64,000 nucleotides of DNA from Ignavibacteria bacterium (GTDB taxonomy: Bacteria > Bacteroidota > Ignavibacteria > Kapaibacteriales > UBA2268), in NCBI GenBank assembly GCA_026417135.1, contig JAOADV010000004.1:64814-128813 (forward strand), in the 5' to 3' direction. Below, in pieces: positions 39,696-49,895 of the stretch. Made by a program: the position numbers and the translations under genes. Under the pieces are notes generated by a model, which made no database searches, had not been told where the DNA came from, and saw nothing but the letters and a program-made list of their open reading frames with translations. Positions within the stretch are counted from its first letter, which is position 1, and every line of letters begins with the position of its first letter.

Positions 39696-40498
39696 GTAAT
39701 CTAATGAAAACCATCGTTTTTCTCATTGAATACGATGGAACTAATTATTCTGGGTGGCAGAAGCAAAAAAATTCAAATTCAGTCCAAGGTACAATAGAAG
39801 ATGCTTTTTTCAAGATTTCTAACCTACGCCTAAATATTGTTGGGGCTGGTCGAACGGATGCTGGGGTTCACGCCTTAGGGCAAGTTGCTCATTGCCGGGT
39901 CCATAATGATTTTACCATACCAGAAAAAAGAATTAAACCTGCATTGAATGGAATTTTGCCCAACGATATCAGAATACTTGATTCGGTAGTTACAGAAGAA
40001 AAGTTTCATTCGACAAAAGATGCTATTGCTCGTGAATATGTTTATTTTGTTTCGACACGCGAATCGGTCTTTTGGAATAATTATTCTTTATTTTATCCAT
40101 ACAAACTTGATTTCGATAAGCTCGACGAATCAAGTAAGGCATTTCTTGGTAAGCATAATTTTGTTGGGATTGCTAAAAAGAATCCCTCGACAAAAGATTA
40201 TTCTTGCAACGTTGAATTGAGCGAATGGGTTATACTCAGTCCCTACATTTTGGTTTACAAGGTTAAAGCGAACAGATTTGTTTATGGTTTGGTGCGTTCG
40301 CTTGTTGGTTTGATGTTGGATGTCGGAAGGGGTAAGCGAAAAATCGAAGAAATTCGAAATGCTTTATCAAGTGGAGAACGAGATTTCACAATTCCATTGG
40401 TTAAAGCAAAGGGACTATTTTTAAAACAGATTTATTACCCGGAAGAAAAAAATTTTTTTAAAAAAAATTTGGTGGTTTCGAATTTATTCATAATTTAG
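39692..40498 (+). CDS. truA: tRNA pseudouridine synthase A
   Basis: 'IEYDGTNYSGWQKQKNSNSVQGTIEDAF', 'VGAGRTDAGVHALGQVAH'. GTG at 39692 or ATG at 39704 could be the start. Confidence 0.93.
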   Translation: MSNLMKTIVFLIEYDGTNYSGWQKQKNSNSVQGTIEDAFFKISNLRLNIVGAGRTDAGVHALGQVAHCRVHNDFTIPEKRIKPALNGILPNDIRILDSVVTEEKFHSTKDAIAREYVYFVSTRESVFWNNYSLFYPYKLDFDKLDESSKAFLGKHNFVGIAKKNPSTKDYSCNVELSEWVILSPYILVYKVKANRFVYGLVRSLVGLMLDVGRGKRKIEEIRNALSSGERDFTIPLVKAKGLFLKQIYYPEEKNFFKKNLVVSNLFII

Positions 40499-40551
40499 TG
40501 TCGGTTTTCTTTAACATTGTGGAAAAAATTTAACAGAAATAAAGGTGGTTT

Positions 40552-41262
40552 ATGTTGTCATTATTTGCTGGGGTAATCATAGGTATTGCACTTGCAATAA
40601 TACCTGGACCTGCAGCATTGACATCGATTAAACTTGGATTAGGTTATAGTTCACGGCACGGTTATCTTGCTGGGTTGGGTATTGCTTTTGTAGATTTTAT
40701 TTATTGCCTTTTTGCAGTTTTTACAACTTCGGCAATCCTTCATTTATTTTTATCTTTTTCCAACAACTACCCAACGATAATTTTGCTTATCCAATTTTTA
40801 ATTGTTATTGCTCTCGTAGGTATCGGTGTTTTACAGCTTCGAGGTAGAATTAATGTTGGTGAACAAGACATTGCTGGGAAAGGTTTTAGGTTTTTAGATA
40901 AACTTTCCGACCGTGGTCCATTTTTTATAGGAGTTGGTATTGCTCTTGCAAATGCAATAAACCCGACTTTTTTACCATCGCTTGGTTATGTCACACTTCA
41001 TATTCAAAAGTTCGGAATAATTGAATCTTCAACTATAAGTCATTTTCTTTTTTCTCTTGGTTTTGGTTTAGGAAATTTAATTTGGCTTTCTTTTTTAGTT
41101 AAAGTATTTGTAGCCTTCAAACCTCGAATGTCCCAAAATTTAATAAATAGAATACACAAATTTGCTGGTTTAACTTTGATTGGCTTTGGGACTTTCTTAG
41201 GTTATCGTGTTCTTGAAATTTCAAAGTTGAGCGAGCTTCTTCGCTTTGTTTTTGCTTTTTGA
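40552..41262 (+). CDS. LysE-family amino-acid exporter-like membrane protein
   Basis: 'GVIIGIALAIIPGPAALTSIKLGLGYSSRHGYLAGLGIAFVDFIYCL'; six-TM-like profile. Confidence 0.78.
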   Translation: MLSLFAGVIIGIALAIIPGPAALTSIKLGLGYSSRHGYLAGLGIAFVDFIYCLFAVFTTSAILHLFLSFSNNYPTIILLIQFLIVIALVGIGVLQLRGRINVGEQDIAGKGFRFLDKLSDRGPFFIGVGIALANAINPTFLPSLGYVTLHIQKFGIIESSTISHFLFSLGFGLGNLIWLSFLVKVFVAFKPRMSQNLINRIHKFAGLTLIGFGTFLGYRVLEISKLSELLRFVFAF

Positions 41263-41354
41263 TTTCTTTTTCCCTCCAAAATTTTTCATTTCTTCCCAAA
41301 TGGTTTTTCGAATTCTTATTACTAATTTTACTTAAAAAATATGTTTAGATAGGA

Positions 41355-42713
41355 ATGGAAAAAGTTCAAGTACTGTGGTTCCGAAGAGACCTACGAGTAG
41401 AAGATAATCCTTTGTTGAGTTGTAGTCCAGAAGTTCCAGTTTTACCTATTTTTATTTTTGATAAAAATATCTTGGCTTCTTTGCCCAGCGATGACCGACG
41501 AGTTACTTTTATTTTCGACCAAATTCAAAATTTGAAGAGAAAATTAAAAGATTTATATCTCGACCTTGCTGTTTTTTACGGTAAACCAATCGAGGTTTTT
41601 GAGTTTCTTTCGCATAAATTTAACATCGTTGCGATTTATGCTTCTTCGGATAACGAAAGCTATTCGAAAAATCGAGATAATTCAATCAAAACAAAATTCC
41701 CTTTTTACGAGATTTTTGATAATTTCCTTTTAGAGCCAAACAAAATTTATACTCAACAAAATAAAGTTTATCAAATTTTTACACATTTTAAAAACGCGGT
41801 TATCGATAGGGTGATGTCGTATGAAAATTTAGCTCCGTTTGAAGTTCCGAAAAATTTACAACTTATTAACTTTACCTACGACAAGATTATCGAGTTGGAA
41901 GGTTCAAAATTCGAGCAGAAACCATTTGAACTTAGTTCCATTGGCTTTAGTCCCCAAACTTTAAAATTTCTACCCGCAAGAATGGAGCCAAGAGCCATTT
42001 TAGAAGAATTTTCAAAAGTAATTGATAAATACGACGAGTTAAGAAATATTCCATCTGTCAACGGCACTTCGAAATTAAGTGTTCATCTGCGATTCGGAAC
42101 TATTTCTATTCGGGATGTTTTAAGATGGGCTTCGAAACATAATGCAAAAAGTTTCATTTCCGAGCTAATCTGGCGCGAATTCTTTAATTATCTGCTTTAC
42201 CATTTCCCCGATTTAGAGAGCGAAAACTTTCGGAAAAACTTAAATATTAATTGGATAAATGATGAAAATTTTATTAAACGATGGCGAAATGCCGAAACTG
42301 GTATCCCGTTTGTCGATGCTGGAATTCGTGAACTTTTGGAAACTGGCTATATGCATAATCGTGTTCGTATGGTTGTAGCGAGTTTTTTAACAAAAAATTT
42401 GCATGTTCATTGGAAAATAGGTGAAGAATTTTTCGCTAAGCATCTGCTTGACTATGAAGTTTCGTCGAATATTGGCAATTGGCAATGGATTTCTGGGGTA
42501 GGGACGGACCCGCGTTCTGCCTATAGGACATTTAATCCTTTTCTCCAATCTTTAAAATTCGACCCGAATTGTGAATATATTTATAAATTTCTTCCAGTTT
42601 TAAAAGTAATCAATCCCAAAAATATTCATAACCCAAAATTTCTTCTCGAAAATTCTGTCAAGGGTTATCCAAAGCCCATACTCGCAAACATTGCAAAGTC
42701 GAAGCTGTTGTAG
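41355..42713 (+). CDS. Deoxyribodipyrimidine photolyase/cryptochrome family
   Basis: 'VLWFRRDLRVEDNPLL' N-terminus; 'SELIWREFFNYLLYHFP', 'TGIPFVDAGIRELLETGYMHNRVRMVVASFLTK', 'SNIGNWQWISGVGTDPRSAYRTFNPFLQS'. Confidence 0.95.
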   Translation: MEKVQVLWFRRDLRVEDNPLLSCSPEVPVLPIFIFDKNILASLPSDDRRVTFIFDQIQNLKRKLKDLYLDLAVFYGKPIEVFEFLSHKFNIVAIYASSDNESYSKNRDNSIKTKFPFYEIFDNFLLEPNKIYTQQNKVYQIFTHFKNAVIDRVMSYENLAPFEVPKNLQLINFTYDKIIELEGSKFEQKPFELSSIGFSPQTLKFLPARMEPRAILEEFSKVIDKYDELRNIPSVNGTSKLSVHLRFGTISIRDVLRWASKHNAKSFISELIWREFFNYLLYHFPDLESENFRKNLNINWINDENFIKRWRNAETGIPFVDAGIRELLETGYMHNRVRMVVASFLTKNLHVHWKIGEEFFAKHLLDYEVSSNIGNWQWISGVGTDPRSAYRTFNPFLQSLKFDPNCEYIYKFLPVLKVINPKNIHNPKFLLENSVKGYPKPILANIAKSKLL

Positions 42714-42782
42714 TTTAAGCTAAGTTTACAGTTTACTGCCTTCTATGTATTTACTTTTATTGTGGATAAGATTAAATAAAAA

Positions 42783-42810
42783 AAGAACAAGGGGGAAATC
42801 CCTTGTTCTT
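42783..42810. terminator. Bidirectional terminator-type hairpin between convergent photolyase and katG
   Basis: Perfect 11-bp stem AAGAACAAGGG/CCCTTGTTCTT with 6-nt loop (GGAAAT), in the intergenic gap. Confidence 0.65.
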
Positions 42811-42863
42811 ATGGTGGGTTAAAATTTAGTAAAAGCCTTTTTAAAGGCTAACAATTACCAATA

Positions 42864-45026
42864 TCAGCTGAAAATTATATCAAATCTGTCTAAGTTCATT
42901 ACTTTATTCCAAGCGTTGACGAAGTCTTGCACAAATTTTTCTCTTGCATCGTCAGCAGCGTAAACTTCGGCGATTGTTCTTAATTCTATGTGGTGACCGA
43001 ATATTAAATCAACTCTCGAAGCGGTCCACATTTGTTTACCATCTTTTCTCGAATAACCTAAGTAAATGTAATTATTGGCTTCAGATGGTTTCCATTCAAT
43101 TTCGTTATCCAGCAAGTTTACAAAGAAATCATTAGTTAAAACGCCAGGGTTATGTGTTAAGACTCCCAGATTGGAATAAGAATAAGTTGCTCCTAAAACT
43201 CTTAATCCACCCAAGAGAACAGTCATTTCTGGTACGGAAAGCCCAAGCAAATTAGCTTTGTCTATTAAATGTGTTTCGGGTTTTTGCTCGCTGTTATGTT
43301 TAAAGTAATTTCTGAATCCGTCGGTTATTGGTTCGATGACTGAATAGAATTCTACATCAGTTTGCTCTTGTGTGGCATCGACTCTGCCCGGTGTGAATGG
43401 TACAGTAATATTAAATCCAGCTTTTTTTGCTGCCTCTTCGATAGCGGCACACCCACCAAGTATTATTAAATCTGAAATTGAGACCTTTTTGTTGCTTGTT
43501 TGTTTAGCATTGAAGTCGTTTTGAATTTTTTCATAAGTTCCGATAATTTTTTCTAAATCGCTGGGATGGTTGACTTCCCAATCTTTCTGTGGAACAAGTC
43601 TTATCCGAGCGCCATTTGCGCCACCGCGTCTATCGGAGTTTCGAAAAGTTGAAGCCGAAGCCCAAGCTGTATAGACCATTTGTGAAATTGTTAATCCAGA
43701 CCCAAGAATTTTTTCTTTCAACTCTTTAGTATCGGTTTCGTCGATTAATTCATAATCTCGAATGGGTAATGGGTCTTGCCAGATGAAAACTTCTTTAGGG
43801 ACTTCGGGTCCGATATAACAAGAGACAGGTCCCATATCTCTGTGTGTGAGTTTAAACCAAGCAGTAGCGAATGCTTTCTCGAATTCTTGTGGGTTGTTGA
43901 GAAACCTTTTTGCAATTTCACTGTATATCGGGTCGTATCGCAGAGCCAAGTCTGCTGTAAGCATCATAGGTGGATGTTTCTTGTTTGGGTCGTGTGCATC
44001 TGGTATAATTTCGGGGGCTCCTTTTGCAACCCATTGGTGTTTTCCAGCAGGGCTTTTAGTGAGTTCCCATTCATAATTAAATAATAGTTCAAGATATGCG
44101 ACTCCAAATTTTGTTGGTGTTGGCGACCAAGTTAATTCAAATCCAGAAGTGAAAGTATCTGGTCCTTTACCACTTTTGTATGTACTTTTCCATCCAAGTC
44201 CTTGTTCTTCGATTGGCGAAGAATCTGGGTCAGGACCTAAGTGCTTATCTGAACTTGCTCCGTGAGCTTTGCCAAAAGCATGTCCACCAGCTATTAATGC
44301 CACAGTATCTTCGTCGTTCATTCCCATTCTTAGAAATGATTCTCTAATTTGCTTAGCGGAGGCGACTGGGTCTGGATTGCCTCCAGGTCCTTCTGGATTA
44401 ACATAAATTAATCCCATTTCTGTTGCAGCATAGGGCTTTTCTAAATCCCCTTTCTCGAAACGTGCATCTCCAGTTAACATAGCTACTTCGGGTCCCCAAT
44501 CTGCACTTTCGTCGGGTTCCCAACTGTCTTCTCGACCAAGCGAGAAGCCGAGCAGTTTTGTTCCCATTGATTCAAAGGCGACATTCCCAGCGAGAATGAT
44601 TAAGTCTGCCCAAGAAAGTTTTCTCCCGTATTTTTTCTTTATGGGCCAAAGAAGTCGTATTGCTTTGTCCAAGTTAATGTTGTCGGGCCAGTTTATTCTT
44701 GGGGGAAAGCGAATATCGCCTGTTCGGGCACCTCCCCGCCCATCGAAAATACGGTAGCTACCAGCACTGTGCCAAGCTAAGCGAATCATAAGTGGGCCAT
44801 AATGCCCAAAATCTGCGGGCCACCAATCTTGCGATTGGGTCATTAATTCTTCTAAATCCTTTTTTACAGCAGCAAGGTCAAGAGTTCGACATTCTTTAAT
44901 ATAGTTGTAATCAGCACCATAAGGGTTAGATTTTACACAATTTTGTCGCAATATACGAAGGTCTAACCTTTCGGGCCACCAGTCCGAAATCCACCTTTTC
45001 TTTTGTGGTTCTTTGTTGTCTGGCAT
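42864..45026 (-). CDS. katG: Catalase-peroxidase (HPI)
   Basis: '[28 protein letters not shown]', '[54 protein letters not shown]'. Start moved from the TTG at 45065 to the ATG at 45026, which has an SD-like GGAGGAAAT. Confidence 0.96.
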   Translation of the reverse strand: MPDNKEPQKKRWISDWWPERLDLRILRQNCVKSNPYGADYNYIKECRTLDLAAVKKDLEELMTQSQDWWPADFGHYGPLMIRLAWHSAGSYRIFDGRGGARTGDIRFPPRINWPDNINLDKAIRLLWPIKKKYGRKLSWADLIILAGNVAFESMGTKLLGFSLGREDSWEPDESADWGPEVAMLTGDARFEKGDLEKPYAATEMGLIYVNPEGPGGNPDPVASAKQIRESFLRMGMNDEDTVALIAGGHAFGKAHGASSDKHLGPDPDSSPIEEQGLGWKSTYKSGKGPDTFTSGFELTWSPTPTKFGVAYLELLFNYEWELTKSPAGKHQWVAKGAPEIIPDAHDPNKKHPPMMLTADLALRYDPIYSEIAKRFLNNPQEFEKAFATAWFKLTHRDMGPVSCYIGPEVPKEVFIWQDPLPIRDYELIDETDTKELKEKILGSGLTISQMVYTAWASASTFRNSDRRGGANGARIRLVPQKDWEVNHPSDLEKIIGTYEKIQNDFNAKQTSNKKVSISDLIILGGCAAIEEAAKKAGFNITVPFTPGRVDATQEQTDVEFYSVIEPITDGFRNYFKHNSEQKPETHLIDKANLLGLSVPEMTVLLGGLRVLGATYSYSNLGVLTHNPGVLTNDFFVNLLDNEIEWKPSEANNYIYLGYSRKDGKQMWTASRVDLIFGHHIELRTIAEVYAADDAREKFVQDFVNAWNKVMNLDRFDIIFS

Positions 45027-45329
45027 TATTTCCTCCTTTTTATTATAAATTTTAAAGTAAAACAAAAATACAAGTTATTATAAATTAACTTGAGTTTTAA
45101 AATGTTTAAAACGTGTTTTTTTGTTTTATATTATAAATGTAAGATTCTTTGTTGAGAAAATTATATTGCACATATAGATATTAATCTTGGCAATTATTTC
45201 ACTCAATCTGTTCACTTTAAAGAGAAAAAGATTTTGTAAACAAAACACTCGTTATAATAACGACTATAAAAAGAGAGTAAATTTTGAGTTTTATAACGCC
45301 AAACTAAGATTCGTATTTATGCTAGATGA

Positions 45330-46505
45330 TTACTGTGTTCGTGATGCTAATGGATCCGCATTATTGTCGGGGTCGTTCGAAACATAGCCACGAGTGTAGA
45401 TTGTACCGCTGTTTGCAAGAATAATACCAGAAACGTGTGGAGTTGCCATCGAAGTTCCGCTCATCGTAGCATATCGTCCGTCTTTGTATGTAGAATATAC
45501 ACTCACTCCGGGAGCGCAATAATCTATTGGAGGATTACCATAGTTCGAAAATGAAGCGAAAACATTATTGTTATTATGAGCAGAAATAGTGTAAATCCTT
45601 GTTCCATTCACTCGGGCTGGGGAGTAATTATTTGCGTTGGCAGAAGAATTTCCAGCTGCAATGACAACATAGATTCCATAGCTTGCTGTGTTGGTAACAG
45701 CATTGTCAAGCGTTGTAGATGTGCTACCGCCAAGGCTTAAGTTTGCAACGTCGCCAGCACTTCCGTAATTTGCGACGTGGTCCAAACCCGCGACAATATC
45801 AGAAATACTTCCACTTCCGTTGCTTGAAAGAACTTTGATTGCAATAACTTGTGCACCTGCGACGACGCCAACAACTCCAATACTATTGTTGCGAGCTGCA
45901 ATAGTTCCAGCAACGTGGGTGCCGTGCCCATTAAGGTCGTCGGCGGTGCGCGAGTCTCGACCAGTTCGGACAAAAGTTCGAGAACGGTTGGTATTAACGT
46001 TTAGGTCGGGATGGTCCAAATCGATGCCAGTATCGAGTATCCAAGCAACATTGGAAAGATTGGAACCATTTACGAATCCACCGATTGCAGAAATTCCCCA
46101 CGGGGTTGTTTGTGATTGGATTTGATTCGATTTAGGATTGTCTGGTATAACTTCAAATGGTGGAAGAGAAACGATTTGGTCTTTTTCGATTAGTTTAACA
46201 TAGGGATTTTTGGATAGAACTTCAATCTCTTCTTCGCTTAAATATGCAGAAAAACCAACTATTGCACGAGTATAAATGTAAACAACTCTTTCGCTTGGAA
46301 TTGAGCTTGCTTCGATAAACTTTTTTATCCTATCTGAAATTTCGTTAGTTGAGAGTGGAATATCCGATTTCCCAAAGTTTAGTTCAACGATGTATTGCTC
46401 GAAAGTAATAGAGGTATTTTCGACTGGTGCGAAACGCTCGCATCCAAGAAAGATGAGAGCGAAACTTGCCAAAGAAAGTGTAAGTATTTGAGATACCTTT
46501 TTCAT
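45330..46505 (-). CDS. Lipoprotein subtilisin-like S8 serine protease (proteinase K/aqualysin-like) with I9 propeptide
   Basis: Lipobox 'LGCERF'; catalytic 'LDTGIDLDHPDL', 'GHGTHVAGTIAA', 'GTSMATPHVSG'; I9-like 'VVYIYTRAIVGFSAYLSEEEIEVLSKNPYVKLIEKDQIV'. Confidence 0.92.
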   Translation of the reverse strand: MKKVSQILTLSLASFALIFLGCERFAPVENTSITFEQYIVELNFGKSDIPLSTNEISDRIKKFIEASSIPSERVVYIYTRAIVGFSAYLSEEEIEVLSKNPYVKLIEKDQIVSLPPFEVIPDNPKSNQIQSQTTPWGISAIGGFVNGSNLSNVAWILDTGIDLDHPDLNVNTNRSRTFVRTGRDSRTADDLNGHGTHVAGTIAARNNSIGVVGVVAGAQVIAIKVLSSNGSGSISDIVAGLDHVANYGSAGDVANLSLGGSTSTTLDNAVTNTASYGIYVVIAAGNSSANANNYSPARVNGTRIYTISAHNNNNVFASFSNYGNPPIDYCAPGVSVYSTYKDGRYATMSGTSMATPHVSGIILANSGTIYTRGYVSNDPDNNADPLASRTQ

Positions 46506-46614
46506 AAAACTCTCCTAATAGTTAATTTTAAAATTAAAAAAAATTATTTTAATTGTAAAAAAATTTATCTGATTAAAAATTGTTTCCCATTGGATAACTT
46601 TGTTTTTTTTGCTT

Positions 46615-48147
46615 ATGAAAGAAAAAATTTTAATCTTAGATTTCGGTTCACAGTACACCCAACTTATTGCCAGAAAAATTCGTCAAAACGGGGTATTTGC
46701 AGAGATTTATCCATTTTACATCAGTTTCGAAAAGATTCTCGAGATTGACCCAAGCGGAATTGTTTTTTCTGGAGGTCCATCGAGTGTTTACGATGTCGAC
46801 TCGCCATATCCGACGGCAGAAATATTTAGTTTGAATGTCCCAATTTTAGGGATTTGTTATGGACTTCAGCTTATTGCTGTTCATTTCGGTGGCAAAGTTG
46901 ATAGGGCTGCCAGGCGTGAGTATGGTAGGGCAGTCTTAAAGATTGTTAAAGACGACCCATTATTCGATGGTGTGCCAATTGAATCGGTGGTATGGATGAG
47001 CCACGGAGATAGATTGGAGGAAGTGCCCGATACTTTCGAAATAATTGGAATTACGGAAAATGCAGTTTCTGCTGTTCGATTGAAAAACAAGAGAATTTAC
47101 GGTTTACAATTTCATCCAGAAGTTCATCATACAGAATATGGTTTAAAGATACTCGAAAATTTTGTTAGAAAAATTTGCTTTTGTAAAGAAATTTGGAATG
47201 AAAGTTCGTTTATCGAAAATTCGATTGAACGAATCCGAAGGGAAGTTGGTAGCGACAATGTTATACTGGCATTAAGTGGTGGTGTCGATTCAACGGTTGC
47301 TGCTGTTTTGTTGCATAAGGCAATTGGGAGCCAACTCCATTGTATTCACATAGATACGGGATTGATGAGGAAAAACGAAAGTGGAACTGTAACTTCCTTT
47401 TTCTTGCAAAATTTCGATATTCCATTGACCTTTGTAAATGCCGAAGAAATATTTCTTACCCGATTGAAAGGAGTAACAGACCCCGAACAAAAAAGGAAAA
47501 TTATCGGGAATACCTTCGTCGAATTATTTGAAAAAGAAGCAAGTAAGATACCTAACATTAAATGGTTAGCACAAGGCACACTTTATCCCGATGTGATTGA
47601 ATCGACAAGTGTTAAAGGACCTTCGGCAACGATTAAAACTCATCATAATGTTGGTGGCCTTCCAGAAAGAATGAAATTGAAGGTCATAGAACCATTCCGA
47701 GAATTATTCAAAGATGAGGTACGGAAGGTTGGGATAGAGTTAGGTGTTCCACGGTGGTTTATCGAAAGGCATCCATTCCCCGGGCCCGGACTTGCAGTGA
47801 GAATTATTGGCGAAACGACAAAAGAAAGGTTAGAGATTTTACGCGAAGCTGATGCTATTTTTATTGAGGAAATCCAAAAATACGGATTATATAATGATAT
47901 TTGGCAAGCTTTTGCTGTTCTTTTGCCAGTGAAAACTGTCGGTGTTATGGGCGACGAGCGAACGTACGAAAATGTTTGTGCCTTGAGAGCTGTTACAAGT
48001 TCAGATGGAATGACAGCGGATTGGTTCAAATTTCCTTATGAAGTTTTGGAAAGGATATCAAATAGAATAATAAATGAAGTTAGGGGTATTAATAGAGTTG
48101 TTTACGACATTACCTCGAAGCCACCCGGAACAATTGAATGGGAATAA
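46615..48147 (+). CDS. guaA: GMP synthase (glutamine-hydrolysing)
   Basis: '[18 protein letters not shown]', '[11 protein letters not shown]', '[21 protein letters not shown]', '[15 protein letters not shown]', C-terminus '[11 protein letters not shown]'. ATG at 46615 preferred over the TTG at 46600. Confidence 0.97.
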   Translation: MKEKILILDFGSQYTQLIARKIRQNGVFAEIYPFYISFEKILEIDPSGIVFSGGPSSVYDVDSPYPTAEIFSLNVPILGICYGLQLIAVHFGGKVDRAARREYGRAVLKIVKDDPLFDGVPIESVVWMSHGDRLEEVPDTFEIIGITENAVSAVRLKNKRIYGLQFHPEVHHTEYGLKILENFVRKICFCKEIWNESSFIENSIERIRREVGSDNVILALSGGVDSTVAAVLLHKAIGSQLHCIHIDTGLMRKNESGTVTSFFLQNFDIPLTFVNAEEIFLTRLKGVTDPEQKRKIIGNTFVELFEKEASKIPNIKWLAQGTLYPDVIESTSVKGPSATIKTHHNVGGLPERMKLKVIEPFRELFKDEVRKVGIELGVPRWFIERHPFPGPGLAVRIIGETTKERLEILREADAIFIEEIQKYGLYNDIWQAFAVLLPVKTVGVMGDERTYENVCALRAVTSSDGMTADWFKFPYEVLERISNRIINEVRGINRVVYDITSKPPGTIEWE

Positions 48148-48149
48148 GT

Positions 48150-48872
48150 TTATTCGATTTCAAAGGCTTTCTTCCGCTTTAGCTGTGCTTGCCGACGAGG
48201 CTTTAGTTCTTTTCTTTGTATCAATTTTTCTAATTGGAATCTAATATCGTTGAAGGTTTTATACGGAAAGTGGGGTATTTTCTTTTCATTACAATACCGA
48301 GCAAGAATTTTTTTTGCAAAGACAATATCTGAGTAGTCAGCCATACAAAAGTCCGAGTATCCATCGCCGATGTATACGAGAATTTCGTCGTTTGCTAAGT
48401 TGGAAAGGGCAATATTTCTTTTGCAAGAACCAACATTTTTACATTCGCAAGATTCGCTTGCAAAAGTGAAAATAGGAAGGTAAGTGCCATTTTCTTTGGT
48501 GATTGTGTTCGACCAAAATGGTATATCTTTTTTAATTATTTTATTTAGAACTGTCTTAATGTAAAAATCGAAGCCATCGCTAAGTATTTCGAATTTTATT
48601 TCCTTTTGAATACAAAATTCTATGAACTCGTTGAAATGTTGGTCGATTTCAACTGTTTCGGCAACGAAGTTGCAAATTTCATTTAAAGTAATGGTGGATG
48701 GAATCTCGTTGAATGCTAATTTCCAGAATTCTTTGATATGTAGCTGACCATTAGAAAGTTGTGAATAATACGGTTCAAGTGTGCCAAACTTTCTAAAAAT
48801 TTCTATTCCGACATCGAAATTTGTAATTGTTCCGTCGAAATCGGAAAAAATATGTGGCTTCCAAGCATCCAT
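48150..48872 (-). CDS. HAD-IB family phosphatase, MtnX-like
   Basis: 'HIFSDFDGTITNFDVGIEIFRKFG', 'ILVYIGDGYSDFCMADYSDIVFAKK'. Start corrected from 48923 to 48872 (MDAWKPHIFSDFDGT). Confidence 0.82.
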   Translation of the reverse strand: MDAWKPHIFSDFDGTITNFDVGIEIFRKFGTLEPYYSQLSNGQLHIKEFWKLAFNEIPSTITLNEICNFVAETVEIDQHFNEFIEFCIQKEIKFEILSDGFDFYIKTVLNKIIKKDIPFWSNTITKENGTYLPIFTFASESCECKNVGSCKRNIALSNLANDEILVYIGDGYSDFCMADYSDIVFAKKILARYCNEKKIPHFPYKTFNDIRFQLEKLIQRKELKPRRQAQLKRKKAFEIE

Positions 48873-48873
48873 T

Positions 48874-49713
48874 TTAGTTGAGTTTTGCTTCGATTTTGCC
48901 TCGAACCCCACGAAAAGACACAAGTTCAGCAGTTACATAGCCAATAATTATCTTTGTAGCGACTTTTACTGGCATTTTAATCTTGTCGTCTGTTAGCCAG
49001 ATATAGATTGAACCTTCGCTTTTAAAAAGGCCCCCTTCGACCACTAAAGGTTCCACGACTATACAACGGAATTTGCCAGCATCGACGCTTACAGTTTGCT
49101 TACCAAGAATTTTCACTCCAAGGCGATATGTTGTATCTTTGAAAAAGTTATGAAGATAGAAGACCGTATCTTTTGGGAAAGTTTCTAAAGGTAAAGTTCG
49201 GGTATAGTAAAATGCAGAAATTACATCGTGAACATAAGGGGGGATTGAGTAACGCTTGCCTTCGGCATAAACAAAGTTATTCGTTTGGTCGAAGACTGCT
49301 TTAAAATCGCGCTTGTAATTTCCTTCGCGAATTCTCTGCTCGAATTCGAAAGGGAATATACCAGCAACATCGACGATACTTGAATACCAATTTTTAATTC
49401 TATACAACCATTCGAGCGATTTCAAGGAATTTACTTGGAATAAGATGTTGTAACATTCTCTTCCATTTCGATAAGTTGGTTTGGGTAAAACGTGGAGGAA
49501 ACCTTCGCCAGCGACAAGCGGTCCATATCGGACTTTGTAATCGAGCCTTTCTCCGTAACCAAATGCTTCGTTACGATGATAACGATAAGAATTTGTCGAA
49601 AATGTGATTGGATTTACAAAAAACGATAACAAGATGATGAAATTAAAGAGACAAATATTGCAATAGCTGATACTTTTTGAGCTAATCCCCTTTAATAACT
49701 TTTCTTTTAGCAA
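48874..49713 (-). CDS. DUF3108-like secreted protein
   Basis: 'EAFGYGERLDYKVRYGPLVAGEGFLHVLPK', 'KFRCIVVEPLVVEGGLFKSEGSIYIWLTDDKIKMPVKVATKIIIGYVTAELV'. Confidence 0.72.
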   Translation of the reverse strand: MLKEKLLKGISSKSISYCNICLFNFIILLSFFVNPITFSTNSYRYHRNEAFGYGERLDYKVRYGPLVAGEGFLHVLPKPTYRNGRECYNILFQVNSLKSLEWLYRIKNWYSSIVDVAGIFPFEFEQRIREGNYKRDFKAVFDQTNNFVYAEGKRYSIPPYVHDVISAFYYTRTLPLETFPKDTVFYLHNFFKDTTYRLGVKILGKQTVSVDAGKFRCIVVEPLVVEGGLFKSEGSIYIWLTDDKIKMPVKVATKIIIGYVTAELVSFRGVRGKIEAKLN

Positions 49714-49895
49714 AGTATGTTTTTTACAAATTTTGAAACTTCTAAACCTAAAAAACGAAAGAATGATAAAACTGTTTTTTGATAATCAAATAAAACTACA
49801 TTCGTGTTCGAAATAAGATTTTGAAAATTTGAACAAGAAGGTCCAAAAGATTTCAGAACTTTTGTTTGTTTAAAGTTTGCTTTTGTTTTGGGAAT

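Noticed and set aside
45187-45387. 66-aa plus ORF at the katG/S8 protease gap
   Set aside because: Mostly AT-rich intergenic plus antisense to the S8 gene 3' end; no homology or promoter support.
47643-48029. 128-aa minus ORF opposite guaA
   Set aside because: Shadow of GMP synthase C-terminal domain.
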